NCBI RefSeq assembly: GCF_033095985.1
Contig: NZ_AP026802.1
Location: 434,001-498,000 of the forward strand
Direction: 5' to 3'
Length of the DNA stretch: 64,000 nt
DNA from: Xylocopilactobacillus apicola
GTDB taxonomy: Bacteria; Bacillota; Bacilli; Lactobacillales; Lactobacillaceae
The notes beneath the pieces are model-generated. The model saw only the letters and a program-made list of their open reading frames with translations. It ran no database searches and had not been told where the DNA came from. Positions 11,870 through 20,925 of the stretch are shown in pieces. Within the stretch, counting starts at the first letter, position 1; the number at the start of each line of letters is the position of its first letter. The position numbers and the translations under genes are program-made.

Positions 11870-12581
11870 AGTTTTCTGCCCGCATAATTGAATCGATGAT
11901 TTCATCAGACTTAAAAGTTTGTTTGAGAAATTCTTGATCATCAGTTGGCAAGTGGAGATTAAAATTAGAAAATTGTTGAAGAAATAATTCCCCTTCATTT
12001 AGTTCAAGATCTAAGACGTGTCCACCAATGCTATGATCATCACTTAGAAAATGAAGATGGAATCCGGGCGAAACAGCTCCGGCATAAAGATCAGGTGAGA
12101 AGTAGCCGATCAAAGTCCCGCTAACATCCTCTTTTTGATACTCGCGTTGTTTGGCTGCCGTTTCAGTCAGAGTTGGATAAGGCTTTTCTTGCGGAAGAAC
12201 AGCCCGAGTGTGGATTGATTTAAATTTGCCGACGACGCGCACGGAATAGAAAAGATTAGTGGTATTCATCTTTTGGATGACAGCTCGTTTGAACATGTCG
12301 AAATTTAACTGAGCTAAATTGCCAGCGCTTTGATCAGCCAGAAAATGAACATTAGCAAACGGAACCTGCTCATTAGCCTCAACTGTGCGGATTTCGCCGG
12401 TTGCTGCAAATTGATACACCTCGTGATTTAGAATAATCAGTTCTCCGTCGAGCCCCGTTAAAGTTCCAATTCCGGTATCGCCGTGAGTTAACAAATCGGC
12501 AACAGATTGCGTGCCTTGAAAGAGTCCAGGCACTAGTTGAGCGAGAGTTCCGTGTTGATAGAGAGTTTGATAATCTTTCAT
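11868..12581 (-). CDS. alsD: Acetolactate decarboxylase
   Basis: Converts alpha-acetolactate to acetoin, the second step of the acetoin branch that removes pyruvate without acid production. The 237-residue length matches the family, and the zinc-ligand region with the G-F-H-L-H-F-L-S-D motif near residue 185 and the G-G-H-V-L-D segment that follows is recognisable. The start has a good AAGGAG site. It lies 12 bases downstream of alsS and is clearly co-transcribed. Confidence 0.93.
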   Translation of the reverse strand: MKDYQTLYQHGTLAQLVPGLFQGTQSVADLLTHGDTGIGTLTGLDGELIILNHEVYQFAATGEIRTVEANEQVPFANVHFLADQSAGNLAQLNFDMFKRAVIQKMNTTNLFYSVRVVGKFKSIHTRAVLPQEKPYPTLTETAAKQREYQKEDVSGTLIGYFSPDLYAGAVSPGFHLHFLSDDHSIGGHVLDLELNEGELFLQQFSNFNLHLPTDDQEFLKQTFKSDEIIDSIMRAEN

Positions 12582-12593
12582 TATTTCTCCTTT

Positions 12594-14264
12594 TTAATAG
12601 AATTGATCAGGTAGCATTGCTTGGCCAAGTTCTTCGTTGTCCGAATAATCGACTGGCACATCGACAATTACCGGTCCAGTTTGTTTAAAAGCTTGATCTA
12701 AGACAGTATCGAGTTCGCTAGGATCGTTGACGCGAAATCCTTTGGCACCAAAACTTTCGGCATATTTAACAAAATCGACTGGACCAAATTCGACGCCCGC
12801 GCTTTGATGATATTTCATTTCCTCTTGGAATTTCACCATATCGTAATACCCATCACGCCAAATAATGTGGACAAGATTAATTTTGAGGCGGACTGCTGTT
12901 TCCAATTCCATGGAAGAAAATAAGAAGCCACCGTCGCCTGAAACTGAAACTATCTTAGTCTGAGGTCGCATTAATCCGGCCGCAATTCCCCAAGGCAAAG
13001 CAACGCCCAGAGTTTGCATTCCGTTTGAGAATAATAAATGCCGTGGTTCGTAAGAGCGAAAATGTCTTGCCATCCAAATGTAGTGGCTTCCGACGTCAAC
13101 AGTGACCGTCATCTCGTCAGTTACGTGTTTTTGCAGACTTTGAATAATTGCTAAAGGGTGACTAAATTTACCGTTCATTACTGGCGGGACGTCACGTTTT
13201 TGCAATTTATCCTGAAGTCCTTCGAGATAACTCATCGCATCAGGTGCCACTTTATAGCCGCGCAAAAGCGGATTTAGTACCGCAAGCGTTTGAGCAATAT
13301 CGCCGATCAATTCAGTTTCTGGCTGATAATTTTGGTCGATTTCTGAGGGCACTTCATCAATCACAATAATTTGTGCATCGCGTTCAGCGTTCCAGTTGCG
13401 TGGCTCGTATTCAACGGCGTCGTAACCAATGGCAATGACAAGATCGCTCTTTTTTAAAAGCATATCTCCAGGTTGATTGCGAAACAGTCCAACGCGACCA
13501 AAGAAGTTCTTCTCTTGCTGATGCGAAATAATTCCTGCACCCTGGAAAGTTTCGACAACTGGCAGTTCGGTGACATCAAGAAGTTCTCGAATGGCTTTAG
13601 TAACAGGCTCTGAGGACGCTCTCATCCCTAAAAGAAGCACTGGCAGCTTGGCTTCTTTAATCCGACGGGAAAGGTAAGTGAGGTCTTCGTGACTTGCTGG
13701 ACCAAGTTTTGGATCTTGGAGCGGTTTGACAACACGACTTTCGATGGGACTGTCTACGACGTCTTGAGGAATGGAGACGAAGCTGGCGCCTTGTTTGCCA
13801 GAAGTGGCTGCACGAAAAGCGTTCGCAATGATTTCAGAAATGTTATTAGGATCTTGTACTTCGGCTGAGAATTTAGTGATCGGTTCAAAAAGTGCAGCAT
13901 TTTGCATGCTTTGGTGCGTAAGACGCAAAAGGTCAGCACGTTGAACTTGTCCAGAAATTGCAACAACGGGATCGCCTTCCGCGTTAGCAGTGACGAGGCC
14001 AGTTGCGAGATTCGATGCCCCTGGTCCACTGGTGGTTAAAACTACTCCCGGATGCCCGGTAATTCTGCCAACAGCCGCCGCCATAAAAGCAGCATTTTGT
14101 TCGTGGCGAGCCACAATTAATTGCGGCTTGCGAGAATTTTCAGAATAGGTGAGAGTTTCGAAAACTCGATCGATTTTGGCTCCCGGGATCCCAAAAACAT
14201 AAGGAACATCGTGATTAGCTAGGCTATCCACGACGATATCAGCTCCATAACGCTTATCTGTCAT
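12594..14264 (-). CDS. alsS: Acetolactate synthase, catabolic type
   Basis: A thiamine diphosphate enzyme that condenses two pyruvates to alpha-acetolactate. It shows the N-terminal domain with the catalytic glutamate in [10 protein letters not shown] (about residue 54), the S-G-P-G-A-S-N loop, and the C-terminal ThDP-binding G-D-G-G-F-L-F-S motif near residue 443. Length (556) matches AlsS. It has no regulatory small-subunit partner and sits with alsD, which supports acetoin formation rather than branched-chain amino acid synthesis. TAAAGGAG precedes the ATG. No alsR-like regulator is adjacent. Confidence 0.93.
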   Translation of the reverse strand: MTDKRYGADIVVDSLANHDVPYVFGIPGAKIDRVFETLTYSENSRKPQLIVARHEQNAAFMAAAVGRITGHPGVVLTTSGPGASNLATGLVTANAEGDPVVAISGQVQRADLLRLTHQSMQNAALFEPITKFSAEVQDPNNISEIIANAFRAATSGKQGASFVSIPQDVVDSPIESRVVKPLQDPKLGPASHEDLTYLSRRIKEAKLPVLLLGMRASSEPVTKAIRELLDVTELPVVETFQGAGIISHQQEKNFFGRVGLFRNQPGDMLLKKSDLVIAIGYDAVEYEPRNWNAERDAQIIVIDEVPSEIDQNYQPETELIGDIAQTLAVLNPLLRGYKVAPDAMSYLEGLQDKLQKRDVPPVMNGKFSHPLAIIQSLQKHVTDEMTVTVDVGSHYIWMARHFRSYEPRHLLFSNGMQTLGVALPWGIAAGLMRPQTKIVSVSGDGGFLFSSMELETAVRLKINLVHIIWRDGYYDMVKFQEEMKYHQSAGVEFGPVDFVKYAESFGAKGFRVNDPSELDTVLDQAFKQTGPVIVDVPVDYSDNEELGQAMLPDQFY

Positions 14265-14342
14265 ATTTTTGCTCCTTTAATTTATAACTAAATCCATTTT
14301 ACCATTTTCGGAAATTTTGGCGTCTTTTTTTGACGACTTGGC

Positions 14343-14400
14343 GGTTAAATTTAACCACTGGTCTTAAAATCACCCTAAAATCTCATGGTGACGCTATAGT
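14343..14400 (+). promoter_or_regulatory. Probable LytTR-controlled promoter of the ABC/LytTR operon
   Basis: The stretch holds a perfect 14-base palindrome GGTTAAATTTAACC (14343-14356), a pair of TAAAATC elements 11 bases apart (14365 and 14376), and a -10 TATAGT (14395-14400). No consensus -35 is seen at the right distance, as expected for an activator-dependent promoter. The operon encodes its own LytTR-domain DNA-binding protein, so autoregulation here is a fair inference. The palindrome could instead serve the divergent alsS promoter. Confidence 0.5.
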
Positions 14401-14424
14401 AGAAGACATTCAAAAGGAGGCAAG

Positions 14425-15315
14425 ATGGAAATTTTAGAAACAAAAAATTTAAGTAAGGTATACGGCAGCAAAATTGCGGTGAAACAGATTAACCTCCAAG
14501 TGCAACAAAGGAGTTTAACGGCATTTCTGGGACCTAATGGCGCTGGAAAATCCACAACGATAAAGATGCTGACAGGGTTATTGAACCCAAGCGGTGGTTC
14601 GATTTTATTTGAGGGTCGTCCAACTAATCAAGTAAATTTCTTAAGACAGATCGGCTTGGTTTTTCAAGAGAGCCTGCTTGATGAGCGGCTTAGCGTTAAA
14701 GAGAACTTAGTAACACGTGCTCAAATTTATGAAGACGTAAAAAGGCAACGAGTTGATCAATTAATTGAGTTAGTTGATGCCAAGAGTTTTGAAAATCAAT
14801 TGTATGGGTCATTGTCGGGCGGACAAAAAAGGCGGGTTGATATTGCCCGAGCGCTTCTCAATCAACCAAAAATTTTGTTTTTGGACGAACCTACAACAGG
14901 ACTTGATATCCAGACTAGATCTTTGATTTGGCAATTATTAGAGCGCTTGCAGCAAGAAGAGAACTTGACCATTTTTCTAACCACTCATTATTTAGAGGAG
15001 GCTGATCAGGCGGATCAAATTTATATTTTAGACCACGGAGAAATCATAGCGGCGGGCAGTGCTAATGAATTAAAGCAGCAATATGCGCAAAATAAACTGG
15101 TCGTCTGGGCGCATGATTCGAAACAACTTCAAAAATATTTAACAGCGCAACATCTGCATTGGCAAGGCGATGAATTTTTTAAAATTATGATTTCCAGTCC
15201 AAAAAGTGCGTTAGAAATTTTGCGGGACCAGGCAGATAATATTGCTGATTTCACGTATCAAAAAGGAACAATGGATGATGTTTTTCTCAATTTAACCGGT
15301 AAGGAGATTCGTTAA
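14425..15315 (+). CDS. ABC transporter ATP-binding protein
   Basis: 296-residue nucleotide-binding subunit with Walker A G-P-N-G-A-G-K-S-T (about residue 37), signature L-S-G-G-Q near residue 130, Walker B L-F-L-D-E-P and H-loop T-T-H. The C-terminal extension after residue 215 is typical of drug/lantibiotic-type exporters (DrrA-like). It powers the permease encoded by the next gene, which it overlaps by one base. AAGGAGG precedes the start. With LytTR and DUF3021 genes in the same operon, a role in export of, or resistance to, a peptide or drug is plausible, but the substrate is unknown. Confidence 0.9.
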   Translation: MEILETKNLSKVYGSKIAVKQINLQVQQRSLTAFLGPNGAGKSTTIKMLTGLLNPSGGSILFEGRPTNQVNFLRQIGLVFQESLLDERLSVKENLVTRAQIYEDVKRQRVDQLIELVDAKSFENQLYGSLSGGQKRRVDIARALLNQPKILFLDEPTTGLDIQTRSLIWQLLERLQQEENLTIFLTTHYLEEADQADQIYILDHGEIIAAGSANELKQQYAQNKLVVWAHDSKQLQKYLTAQHLHWQGDEFFKIMISSPKSALEILRDQADNIADFTYQKGTMDDVFLNLTGKEIR

Positions 15316-16142
15316 TGATTAGTTTAATCAAAAGAAATTTGAAGATGTTTTTTCGCAGCCCGTCAACTTTGATTCTCTCAATTTTGGGCGCAATGATTTC
15401 ATTTATTTTGTATCTAGTTTTTCTAAGGCAGACGATCAGTAGTAATTGGAGCAACATTGCAGGCAAACAACAGTTGCTTGATTTGTGGTTGATGGGCGGC
15501 ACGTTAGCGATCACAGCTTTAACAACGACTCTTTCAGCGTTAGATCAGCTGGTTAACGATAAAGAAAAGAAAACGATCAAAGATTTTTATATCACAGGCT
15601 TAAAGCCGTTCGATTTGGCGGCTTCGTACTTTGTCAGCGCAGGCATAATTGGCTTTGTAATGCAGGTTCTGATGTTTTTGGTGATGACAATTTATTTCAT
15701 GATTTGTGATCAAATCACAATTTCTGTGGCCGCCCTGGTTAAAATCAACATCATGATGCTGTTGGCAGCGTTTTTCAGCAGCGCATTTAACTACGTCTTT
15801 GTTCAGCTAATAAATTACATCTCCACGCTTGCCAAAATCGAGGCGACGCTTGGGACGTTGACGGGATTTCTGATTGGCGTGTATCTGCCGATTGGCTTGC
15901 TTCCAAATTTTGCTCAAACGATCATTAAATTGTATCCGGGCGCTTATCTGGCTTCGATCAATCGACATATTTTGATTCAGAGCAATCTGCCAGCGAACTT
16001 TAAAAAACAAATGGGAATTGGTTATAATTGGCATGGATTAACTACAGCAGGACAGGATTTGGCAATTTGTTTCGGGTTCTTTATCGCTTGCCTAATTTTG
16101 ATCTGGTTGGTACCAAAAATAAAAAAGGGGTCGGCAGTTTGA
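15315..16142 (+). CDS. ABC-2 type transporter permease
   Basis: 275 residues with six membrane segments, a short cytoplasmic N-terminus and an extracellular loop after the first helix: the ABC-2 permease layout. It partners the ATPase encoded just upstream. Its stop overlaps the TTG start of the LytTR gene (TTGA at 16139-16142), showing translational coupling through the operon. Confidence 0.87.
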   Translation: MISLIKRNLKMFFRSPSTLILSILGAMISFILYLVFLRQTISSNWSNIAGKQQLLDLWLMGGTLAITALTTTLSALDQLVNDKEKKTIKDFYITGLKPFDLAASYFVSAGIIGFVMQVLMFLVMTIYFMICDQITISVAALVKINIMMLLAAFFSSAFNYVFVQLINYISTLAKIEATLGTLTGFLIGVYLPIGLLPNFAQTIIKLYPGAYLASINRHILIQSNLPANFKKQMGIGYNWHGLTTAGQDLAICFGFFIACLILIWLVPKIKKGSAV

Positions 16143-16591
16143 AAATCCAACTATCCTTGGATCCGCGCCGAGAAGACGCTGAGGTCGAGCTTGTGGTCAA
16201 AGCCCAAGAATATGATGAAGATATTAAGCAGTTGATGGCGTATTTAAAGCAGTATGCGTCTGCAAATCGAGCGACAATTGCGATTAACACGGCAGATGGG
16301 ATTTCCCTTGTAAAAATTAAGGAAATCGTCTCGGTCGAAGTCAACAAAAATGAAACGACAATCCATACTTTAACGAAGGACTACGTCACGCATGAACGCC
16401 TTTATAAATTGTTGGAGCTGCTTCAAGGGAGCGAAATAATTCAAATCTCAAAAAGCGTGGCAATTAATCTGGATCATTTGATTGAACTAAGTGCAGGATT
16501 TTCGGGTACGATGGTAGCTAGTCTCACCAATCGCCAAGAATATGTCAGCCGCTCTTTTATTGCGGCATTAAAAAAGAGGTTAGGATTATGA
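16139..16591 (+). CDS. LytTR-domain DNA-binding regulator
   Basis: A compact regulator consisting of a short N-terminal region (about residues 1-45) followed by a LytTR DNA-binding domain (about 50-150), without a receiver domain. The start is TTG at 16139, overlapping the permease stop and preceded by an AAGGGG site; a TTG is preferred over an earlier in-frame ATG inside the permease gene because family members begin at this point. Together with the adjacent DUF3021 membrane protein it forms the LytTR regulatory system known from lactobacilli and streptococci, in which the membrane protein restrains the activator. Confidence 0.87.
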   Translation: MKIQLSLDPRREDAEVELVVKAQEYDEDIKQLMAYLKQYASANRATIAINTADGISLVKIKEIVSVEVNKNETTIHTLTKDYVTHERLYKLLELLQGSEIIQISKSVAINLDHLIELSAGFSGTMVASLTNRQEYVSRSFIAALKKRLGL

Positions 16592-17001
16592 AGAAAATTT
16601 GTGCAAAAATTTTGCGGTATCTGTTAATTGGCACGGGGTTTGGTTCAGTTAGCTACCTTTTGATCATCACTTTTCGAATTCAGCCCGATTTACCGACGGT
16701 CAAAAATACTTTGAGTATATTGGTGATGAGCATGTTGATAGGACTAGTGAGCTTGATTTTTGAAGTTGATCGAATCTCGTTTCTTCTGGAATTATTGGTC
16801 CACTTTTGTGCGACGCTCACCTTAGTCATTGCAATGGTTATCTTCAATGGTTGGGGCGACTACATTTTTCCGCGACCAGGTTTCTGGCTGCTGTTCTTAG
16901 GAATTTACGGGGCAGTTTGGTTCGTAATTTCTTTAAATCTGCGGATTAATGCGCAGGAGATGAACGAACAATTACGCAAAAAAAGATCTAATGATTTTTA
17001 A
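16588..17001 (+). CDS. DUF3021 family membrane protein
   Basis: 137 residues with four membrane helices, the pattern of DUF3021 proteins. It begins with ATGA overlapping the end of the LytTR gene. In characterised LytTR systems the membrane partner inhibits the transcription factor; the same role is inferred here. The 3' end overlaps the convergent gene at 16988 by 14 bases. Confidence 0.85.
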   Translation: MKKICAKILRYLLIGTGFGSVSYLLIITFRIQPDLPTVKNTLSILVMSMLIGLVSLIFEVDRISFLLELLVHFCATLTLVIAMVIFNGWGDYIFPRPGFWLLFLGIYGAVWFVISLNLRINAQEMNEQLRKKRSNDF

Positions 17002-17809
17002 ATTTATCAACGAGATAAGCTAGCACAACGCCAAAGAATGCAAAGAAAGTTATGAAATAAAGTAAGTACTTCAAAACGAGCGGCATTTCAAAATAGTTGT
17101 TAATACTAGATGCGCCCAGAGCAACGAGTACGCAGACGATCAGGTAGAATTTTGGATTTTTGGTCATCATTTGGCGGATATTTTGGTTGGTCGCGCCTTT
17201 AATCCAGTATTCACGATCTTGTCGAATCAGAAGACAAAAGTAGATCTCACGCGCGGTTAATCGAGCACCGAGAAAAATTAGCACGATTGCGATAATCAAA
17301 GCGCCCACCGTAAATATATTTTGCCGAAAACTGGGAGCAACGAAGGCAACGCCAGCGATGATAGTCAGAATCAATGCTAGATAGGACGTCTTGGGGCTAA
17401 AACTGAGCAGAATAAAAGAGCCGTAAACGATTAGAAAGAAAGACATTACAAGATAGAGCGGCTCGTTTTCGTTAATTGGTTCAAGCGGCAAGCCGTTTTG
17501 GATCAAGGCATAACTTATAAGCATTGCACCGACGGTGAAGGCAACAGAGGCGACGAGTAACCAAAGCGTCCAGAGGAATTGGTGCTTTAAAAAAGTCGCT
17601 TTGACAAAGTCTAACTTGTCGACGAAAATAGTCGCAAACGAAATCCCGCCGACCAAATAGTCAAGCATGCGGGACCATCCATGCGCAGGAGTGTATGAAA
17701 CAGCGAAAATGGCAAGCACCAAGGAGAACCACGCCAGAATAGTGATGCGACTTCCTTCGTCGTTAAAAATCAGGCGGACAGCGGATTTATTTTGCTTGAG
17801 ATCATTCAT
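16988..17809 (-). CDS. Multi-pass membrane protein, unknown function
   Basis: About 273 residues with some eight hydrophobic segments and no motif I recognise. The ATG at 17809 has GGAG eight bases upstream and is preferred to a TTG two codons earlier. Its 3' end overlaps the DUF3021 gene tail to tail, so antisense effects on both ends are possible. It diverges from the PepO-like peptidase gene. No function is proposed. Confidence 0.6.
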   Translation of the reverse strand: MNDLKQNKSAVRLIFNDEGSRITILAWFSLVLAIFAVSYTPAHGWSRMLDYLVGGISFATIFVDKLDFVKATFLKHQFLWTLWLLVASVAFTVGAMLISYALIQNGLPLEPINENEPLYLVMSFFLIVYGSFILLSFSPKTSYLALILTIIAGVAFVAPSFRQNIFTVGALIIAIVLIFLGARLTAREIYFCLLIRQDREYWIKGATNQNIRQMMTKNPKFYLIVCVLVALGASSINNYFEMPLVLKYLLYFITFFAFFGVVLAYLVDKFKNH

Positions 17810-17905
17810 CTTCAATGCTCCTGTTCGTAGGCTTTTAAATATTATACTAAACTTTTACTTTTGATGTGTGTGAGGTAGAATTGTAGTAAATACGAAGGAG
17901 ATATT

Positions 17906-19804
17906 ATGAAGCAAATACCCCGGATTCAAGACGATTTATATGGCGCCATCAATGGCAAGTGGCAACAAGTTACTGAGATCAAGCCAGACCGCAACACGGC
18001 TGGCGCATCGACCGATTTGGAGATCGAGATCGAGCAGCATTTGATTGCTGATTTAAAGGAAACTCTGCCGAAAGTTGGCGATCAGCCGACAGATAATTTC
18101 TCTAAGGCAGCTAAATTATTTGATAAGGCGAGAGATTTCAAACGCCGCAATGCTGAGGGGATTAAGCCAGTCTTGGCACGGTTATCTCGGGTACTTGCAA
18201 TAAAAAATCTGTCAGAGTTTAACGAGCAGCTGCCGAAATTGATGCTTGAAGGTTATGCGATTCCGCTTGAAATCGGGGTGATGCCAGATCTGAGTGATGC
18301 GACACGCCACCAGGTGATAGCGATGTCACCGGGAATTATTTTGCCGGATGTCACGACTTACGATGATCCTGAGCAAAGCAGGCCGCTTCTGGCAGTGTAT
18401 CAGAAGATGATCACCGAACTTGTGGCTTTGACGCCGCTTAGTGCAAAGCAACAAGAGCAGTTTGTCAAAGACACGCTGGCATTTGACCGTTTGATTGTGC
18501 CGTTTCATTTGAGTAATGAAGAAATGGCGGAGGTGAAAAATCTTGATCACCCGATGCCTGCGAGCGAATTAGTGAACAAAGTTGCGGAGATTAATCTGCA
18601 ATCGGTCTTTGAGCAAGTCTTTCCAATTGAGCCGACGATGGTCAACGTTTTTGATTTGAAATTTTTCGATCATTTTGCAGAAGTATTCAATGAAGAAACT
18701 TTCACTCTCTGGCAGCATTGGGCGTATGTCAACGAGCTGTGCGCTCACGCAGGATCGCTAAGCCAAGAAATCCGGGAGATCGGTGCGCAGTACAGCATGG
18801 CAATTTCAGGGCAGCAGGAGTTATCGCCAGCAGAGCGGCATGCGTATTATGTTGCAAATTCTATTTTTGATGAACCAATCGGAATTTATTACGGCAAGAA
18901 ATATTTTGGTCCAGACGCTAAGGCTGACGTCACCCAAATGGTCCAAAATTTAATTCAAGTTTACGTCCAACAAATTGAGCGCAACTCATGGCTCAGCGAT
19001 TCCACGAAGAAAATGGCGATCAAAAAACTTTCGACAATGGAGATCAAGATGGGTTACCCTGATCGTGCTCTGCCGTTGTACGATCAATTTCAAATCAAGT
19101 CAGATTTGTCATTGAGTGAAACGCTTGATGAATGCGGTATTCAGTCGATCAAGTACTCTTTGGATCGGCTCGATCAGCCCGTTGACCGCAGTGAATGGGG
19201 CATGTCGGGGCAGGTGGTTAATGCCCAATATGATGATTCGTTAAACGATATCACTTTCCCAGCTGCGATTTTACAGCCGCCGTATTATTCAGTTGACGCT
19301 TCTTTGAGCGCTAATTTAGGCGGTGCGGGCGCAACGATTGGTCATGAAATCAGTCACGCTTTTGATAATAATGGCGCGCTCTTTGATGAGCTTGGGAACA
19401 AGAAAGATTGGTGGCAGCCTGCCGATTATGAGAATTTTGAGAAATACACGCAGGCGATGGTTGAGCAGTTTGACGGCATTCCTTACGCTGGCGGCAAGAT
19501 TAATGGGAAGCTGGTGGTCAGCGAGAATATTGCCGACAATGCAGGGATCAACGCTGCACTGCAGGTGCTGCACGCCTCAGATAATCCAGATTTTGCAGAA
19601 TTCTTTAAAAATTACGCCATGTCTTGGCGCACCAAGATTCGACCTGAGCTGGCTCAGATGCTGCTCTCGGTTGATGTGCACGCACCGGCTGAGCTGAGAA
19701 CGAACGTTCCGGTGCCGAATTTCCCTGAATGGTATGAGGCATTTGACGTCAAGCCAACGGATCGGTTGTATCGTAAACCGGAAGATCGATTAATTATTTG
19801 GTAA
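17906..19804 (+). CDS. pepO: M13-family zinc metallopeptidase (PepO-like endopeptidase)
   Basis: A 632-residue neprilysin-type endopeptidase that degrades oligopeptides. The zinc site is complete: H-E-I-S-H with His480, Glu481 and His484, and the third ligand Glu540 in the S-E-N-I-A-D motif with Asp544. The N-terminal domain and C-terminal signature ending in W match PepO of lactic acid bacteria. No signal peptide or membrane anchor is present, so it acts in the cytoplasm on imported peptides. It is a single-gene unit with a good GAAGGAG site and its own terminator. Confidence 0.92.
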   Translation: MKQIPRIQDDLYGAINGKWQQVTEIKPDRNTAGASTDLEIEIEQHLIADLKETLPKVGDQPTDNFSKAAKLFDKARDFKRRNAEGIKPVLARLSRVLAIKNLSEFNEQLPKLMLEGYAIPLEIGVMPDLSDATRHQVIAMSPGIILPDVTTYDDPEQSRPLLAVYQKMITELVALTPLSAKQQEQFVKDTLAFDRLIVPFHLSNEEMAEVKNLDHPMPASELVNKVAEINLQSVFEQVFPIEPTMVNVFDLKFFDHFAEVFNEETFTLWQHWAYVNELCAHAGSLSQEIREIGAQYSMAISGQQELSPAERHAYYVANSIFDEPIGIYYGKKYFGPDAKADVTQMVQNLIQVYVQQIERNSWLSDSTKKMAIKKLSTMEIKMGYPDRALPLYDQFQIKSDLSLSETLDECGIQSIKYSLDRLDQPVDRSEWGMSGQVVNAQYDDSLNDITFPAAILQPPYYSVDASLSANLGGAGATIGHEISHAFDNNGALFDELGNKKDWWQPADYENFEKYTQAMVEQFDGIPYAGGKINGKLVVSENIADNAGINAALQVLHASDNPDFAEFFKNYAMSWRTKIRPELAQMLLSVDVHAPAELRTNVPVPNFPEWYEAFDVKPTDRLYRKPEDRLIIW

Positions 19805-19808
19805 GTTA

Positions 19809-19830
19809 AAAGCCCGTCGTGGGCTTTTTT
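19809..19830. terminator. Terminator between pepO and the Rgg gene
   Basis: AAAGCCC and GGGCTTT form a seven-base stem with a five-base loop followed by T residues; the A-rich left side lets it serve the minus strand as well. Confidence 0.85.
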
Positions 19831-20686
19831 ACTTGGTCAAACAATCGTCTATTAAATTTCTGATATCAACGCCAGCAGCATCAAGTCCGTAAGTGGAAAA
19901 AATTTGAGTTTCTGCTATCAAGTTCTGATATCTTGCTTCATCGAATTCAAAGACAAGGTCACGCAGCTTAGTAAAAATGGAATACATAATTCGATCATTT
20001 AGTGACTCTGGGGAAGCCGTCAGAAATTCGCGATAAGTGTCTAAGTAGAAGTCTAGATCGGCCCAGTTATGGCGTTCGAAAGCCAACAAGACTGAATTAT
20101 TAGCATAATGAATTTGTAAATTATGTTTTTGTGCTCTTCCCAGAAAGAATCGATCCAAAGAACGAAGAATCGTTCGATGGTGAGTTTTGATAAATTCATT
20201 GTCGAAAATAAATAACAAATTTGTGTATAAAATTATGTCATTAATAAACCAAGAATTGAATTGTAGCAGATGATTTTTGATTTCGTTAGTAATTTCTTTG
20301 GAATTTTCCAGTGGAAGATCGTGAACTTTGCTGTAAGCAGCTTTCAGACTCAAGGCATTGATTTTATGCTTTGGAAAGCCAGTTTTTCTATATAATTCCA
20401 TCTCGTTTTTAATTAATTCGTCTGCTTTTTCTTTTTGAAAAATAGAGTTTTCCCGTTGATTTAAAAAGGTGTGAGGGACTGTAACGTTTTCTTCACCGGC
20501 TAGCATAAAGAACTCAATAAGATAAATATCAAGTCGATTGAGAAATTTTAATAGTAAATCTGAAGGAATATTGCCTGAAGCTTCCATTCTTGAGAGAGCC
20601 GCCTGGGACGAAATTCCGTCAGCTAGTTGTTGTTGCGTAATGCCTCGTCCGATTCGTAAATCTTTAAGTAATTGTCCGTGATTCAT
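19829..20686 (-). CDS. Rgg/GadR/MutR-family transcriptional regulator
   Basis: A 285-residue regulator with an N-terminal HTH (about residues 8-60, with R-I-G-R-G-I-T-Q-Q-Q-L-A-D and the S-R-M-E-A-S-G recognition region) and a long helical C-terminal domain of the Rgg type, which in relatives binds short peptide pheromones. It diverges from a bacteriocin-type permease/ATPase operon across a 239-base region containing an inverted repeat, so it probably controls that operon. I found no recognisable SHP pheromone gene beside it. Confidence 0.87.
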   Translation of the reverse strand: MNHGQLLKDLRIGRGITQQQLADGISSQAALSRMEASGNIPSDLLLKFLNRLDIYLIEFFMLAGEENVTVPHTFLNQRENSIFQKEKADELIKNEMELYRKTGFPKHKINALSLKAAYSKVHDLPLENSKEITNEIKNHLLQFNSWFINDIILYTNLLFIFDNEFIKTHHRTILRSLDRFFLGRAQKHNLQIHYANNSVLLAFERHNWADLDFYLDTYREFLTASPESLNDRIMYSIFTKLRDLVFEFDEARYQNLIAETQIFSTYGLDAAGVDIRNLIDDCLTK

Positions 20687-20790
20687 TGTCGTTCCTCTTT
20701 ATTCTATATAACAATTGTAATCTATTTTGAGAAAATATTGACAAATATCCGATATCGTATAAAAAATTAATTCCGATTTGATTTAGTATA

Positions 20791-20907
20791 AAATCCATTT
20801 AAATGAGCATTTATAAATGGAATTTTGGATCAATGTAAACTTATCCCAGACATAGTTGATATGGGATCACATACAACTGGTAGAGGCATAGGCGTCAATT
20901 GCCTTAT
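20791..20907 (+). promoter_or_regulatory. Structured region and likely Rgg operator before the permease operon
   Basis: A long AT-rich inverted repeat occupies 20791-20826 (AAATCCATTTAAATG facing CATTTATAAATGGAATTT, nearly perfect). Downstream, ATCCCA (20842-20847) pairs with TGGGAT (20862-20867), and AGGC/GCCT flank a seven-base loop just before the ribosome site (about 20889-20903). TTGACA at 20738-20743 may be a -35. The first repeat could be the Rgg operator; the later hairpins would be in the mRNA leader. These roles are inference. Confidence 0.45.
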
Positions 20908-20925
20908 AACAAGGAGGAATGAAGA

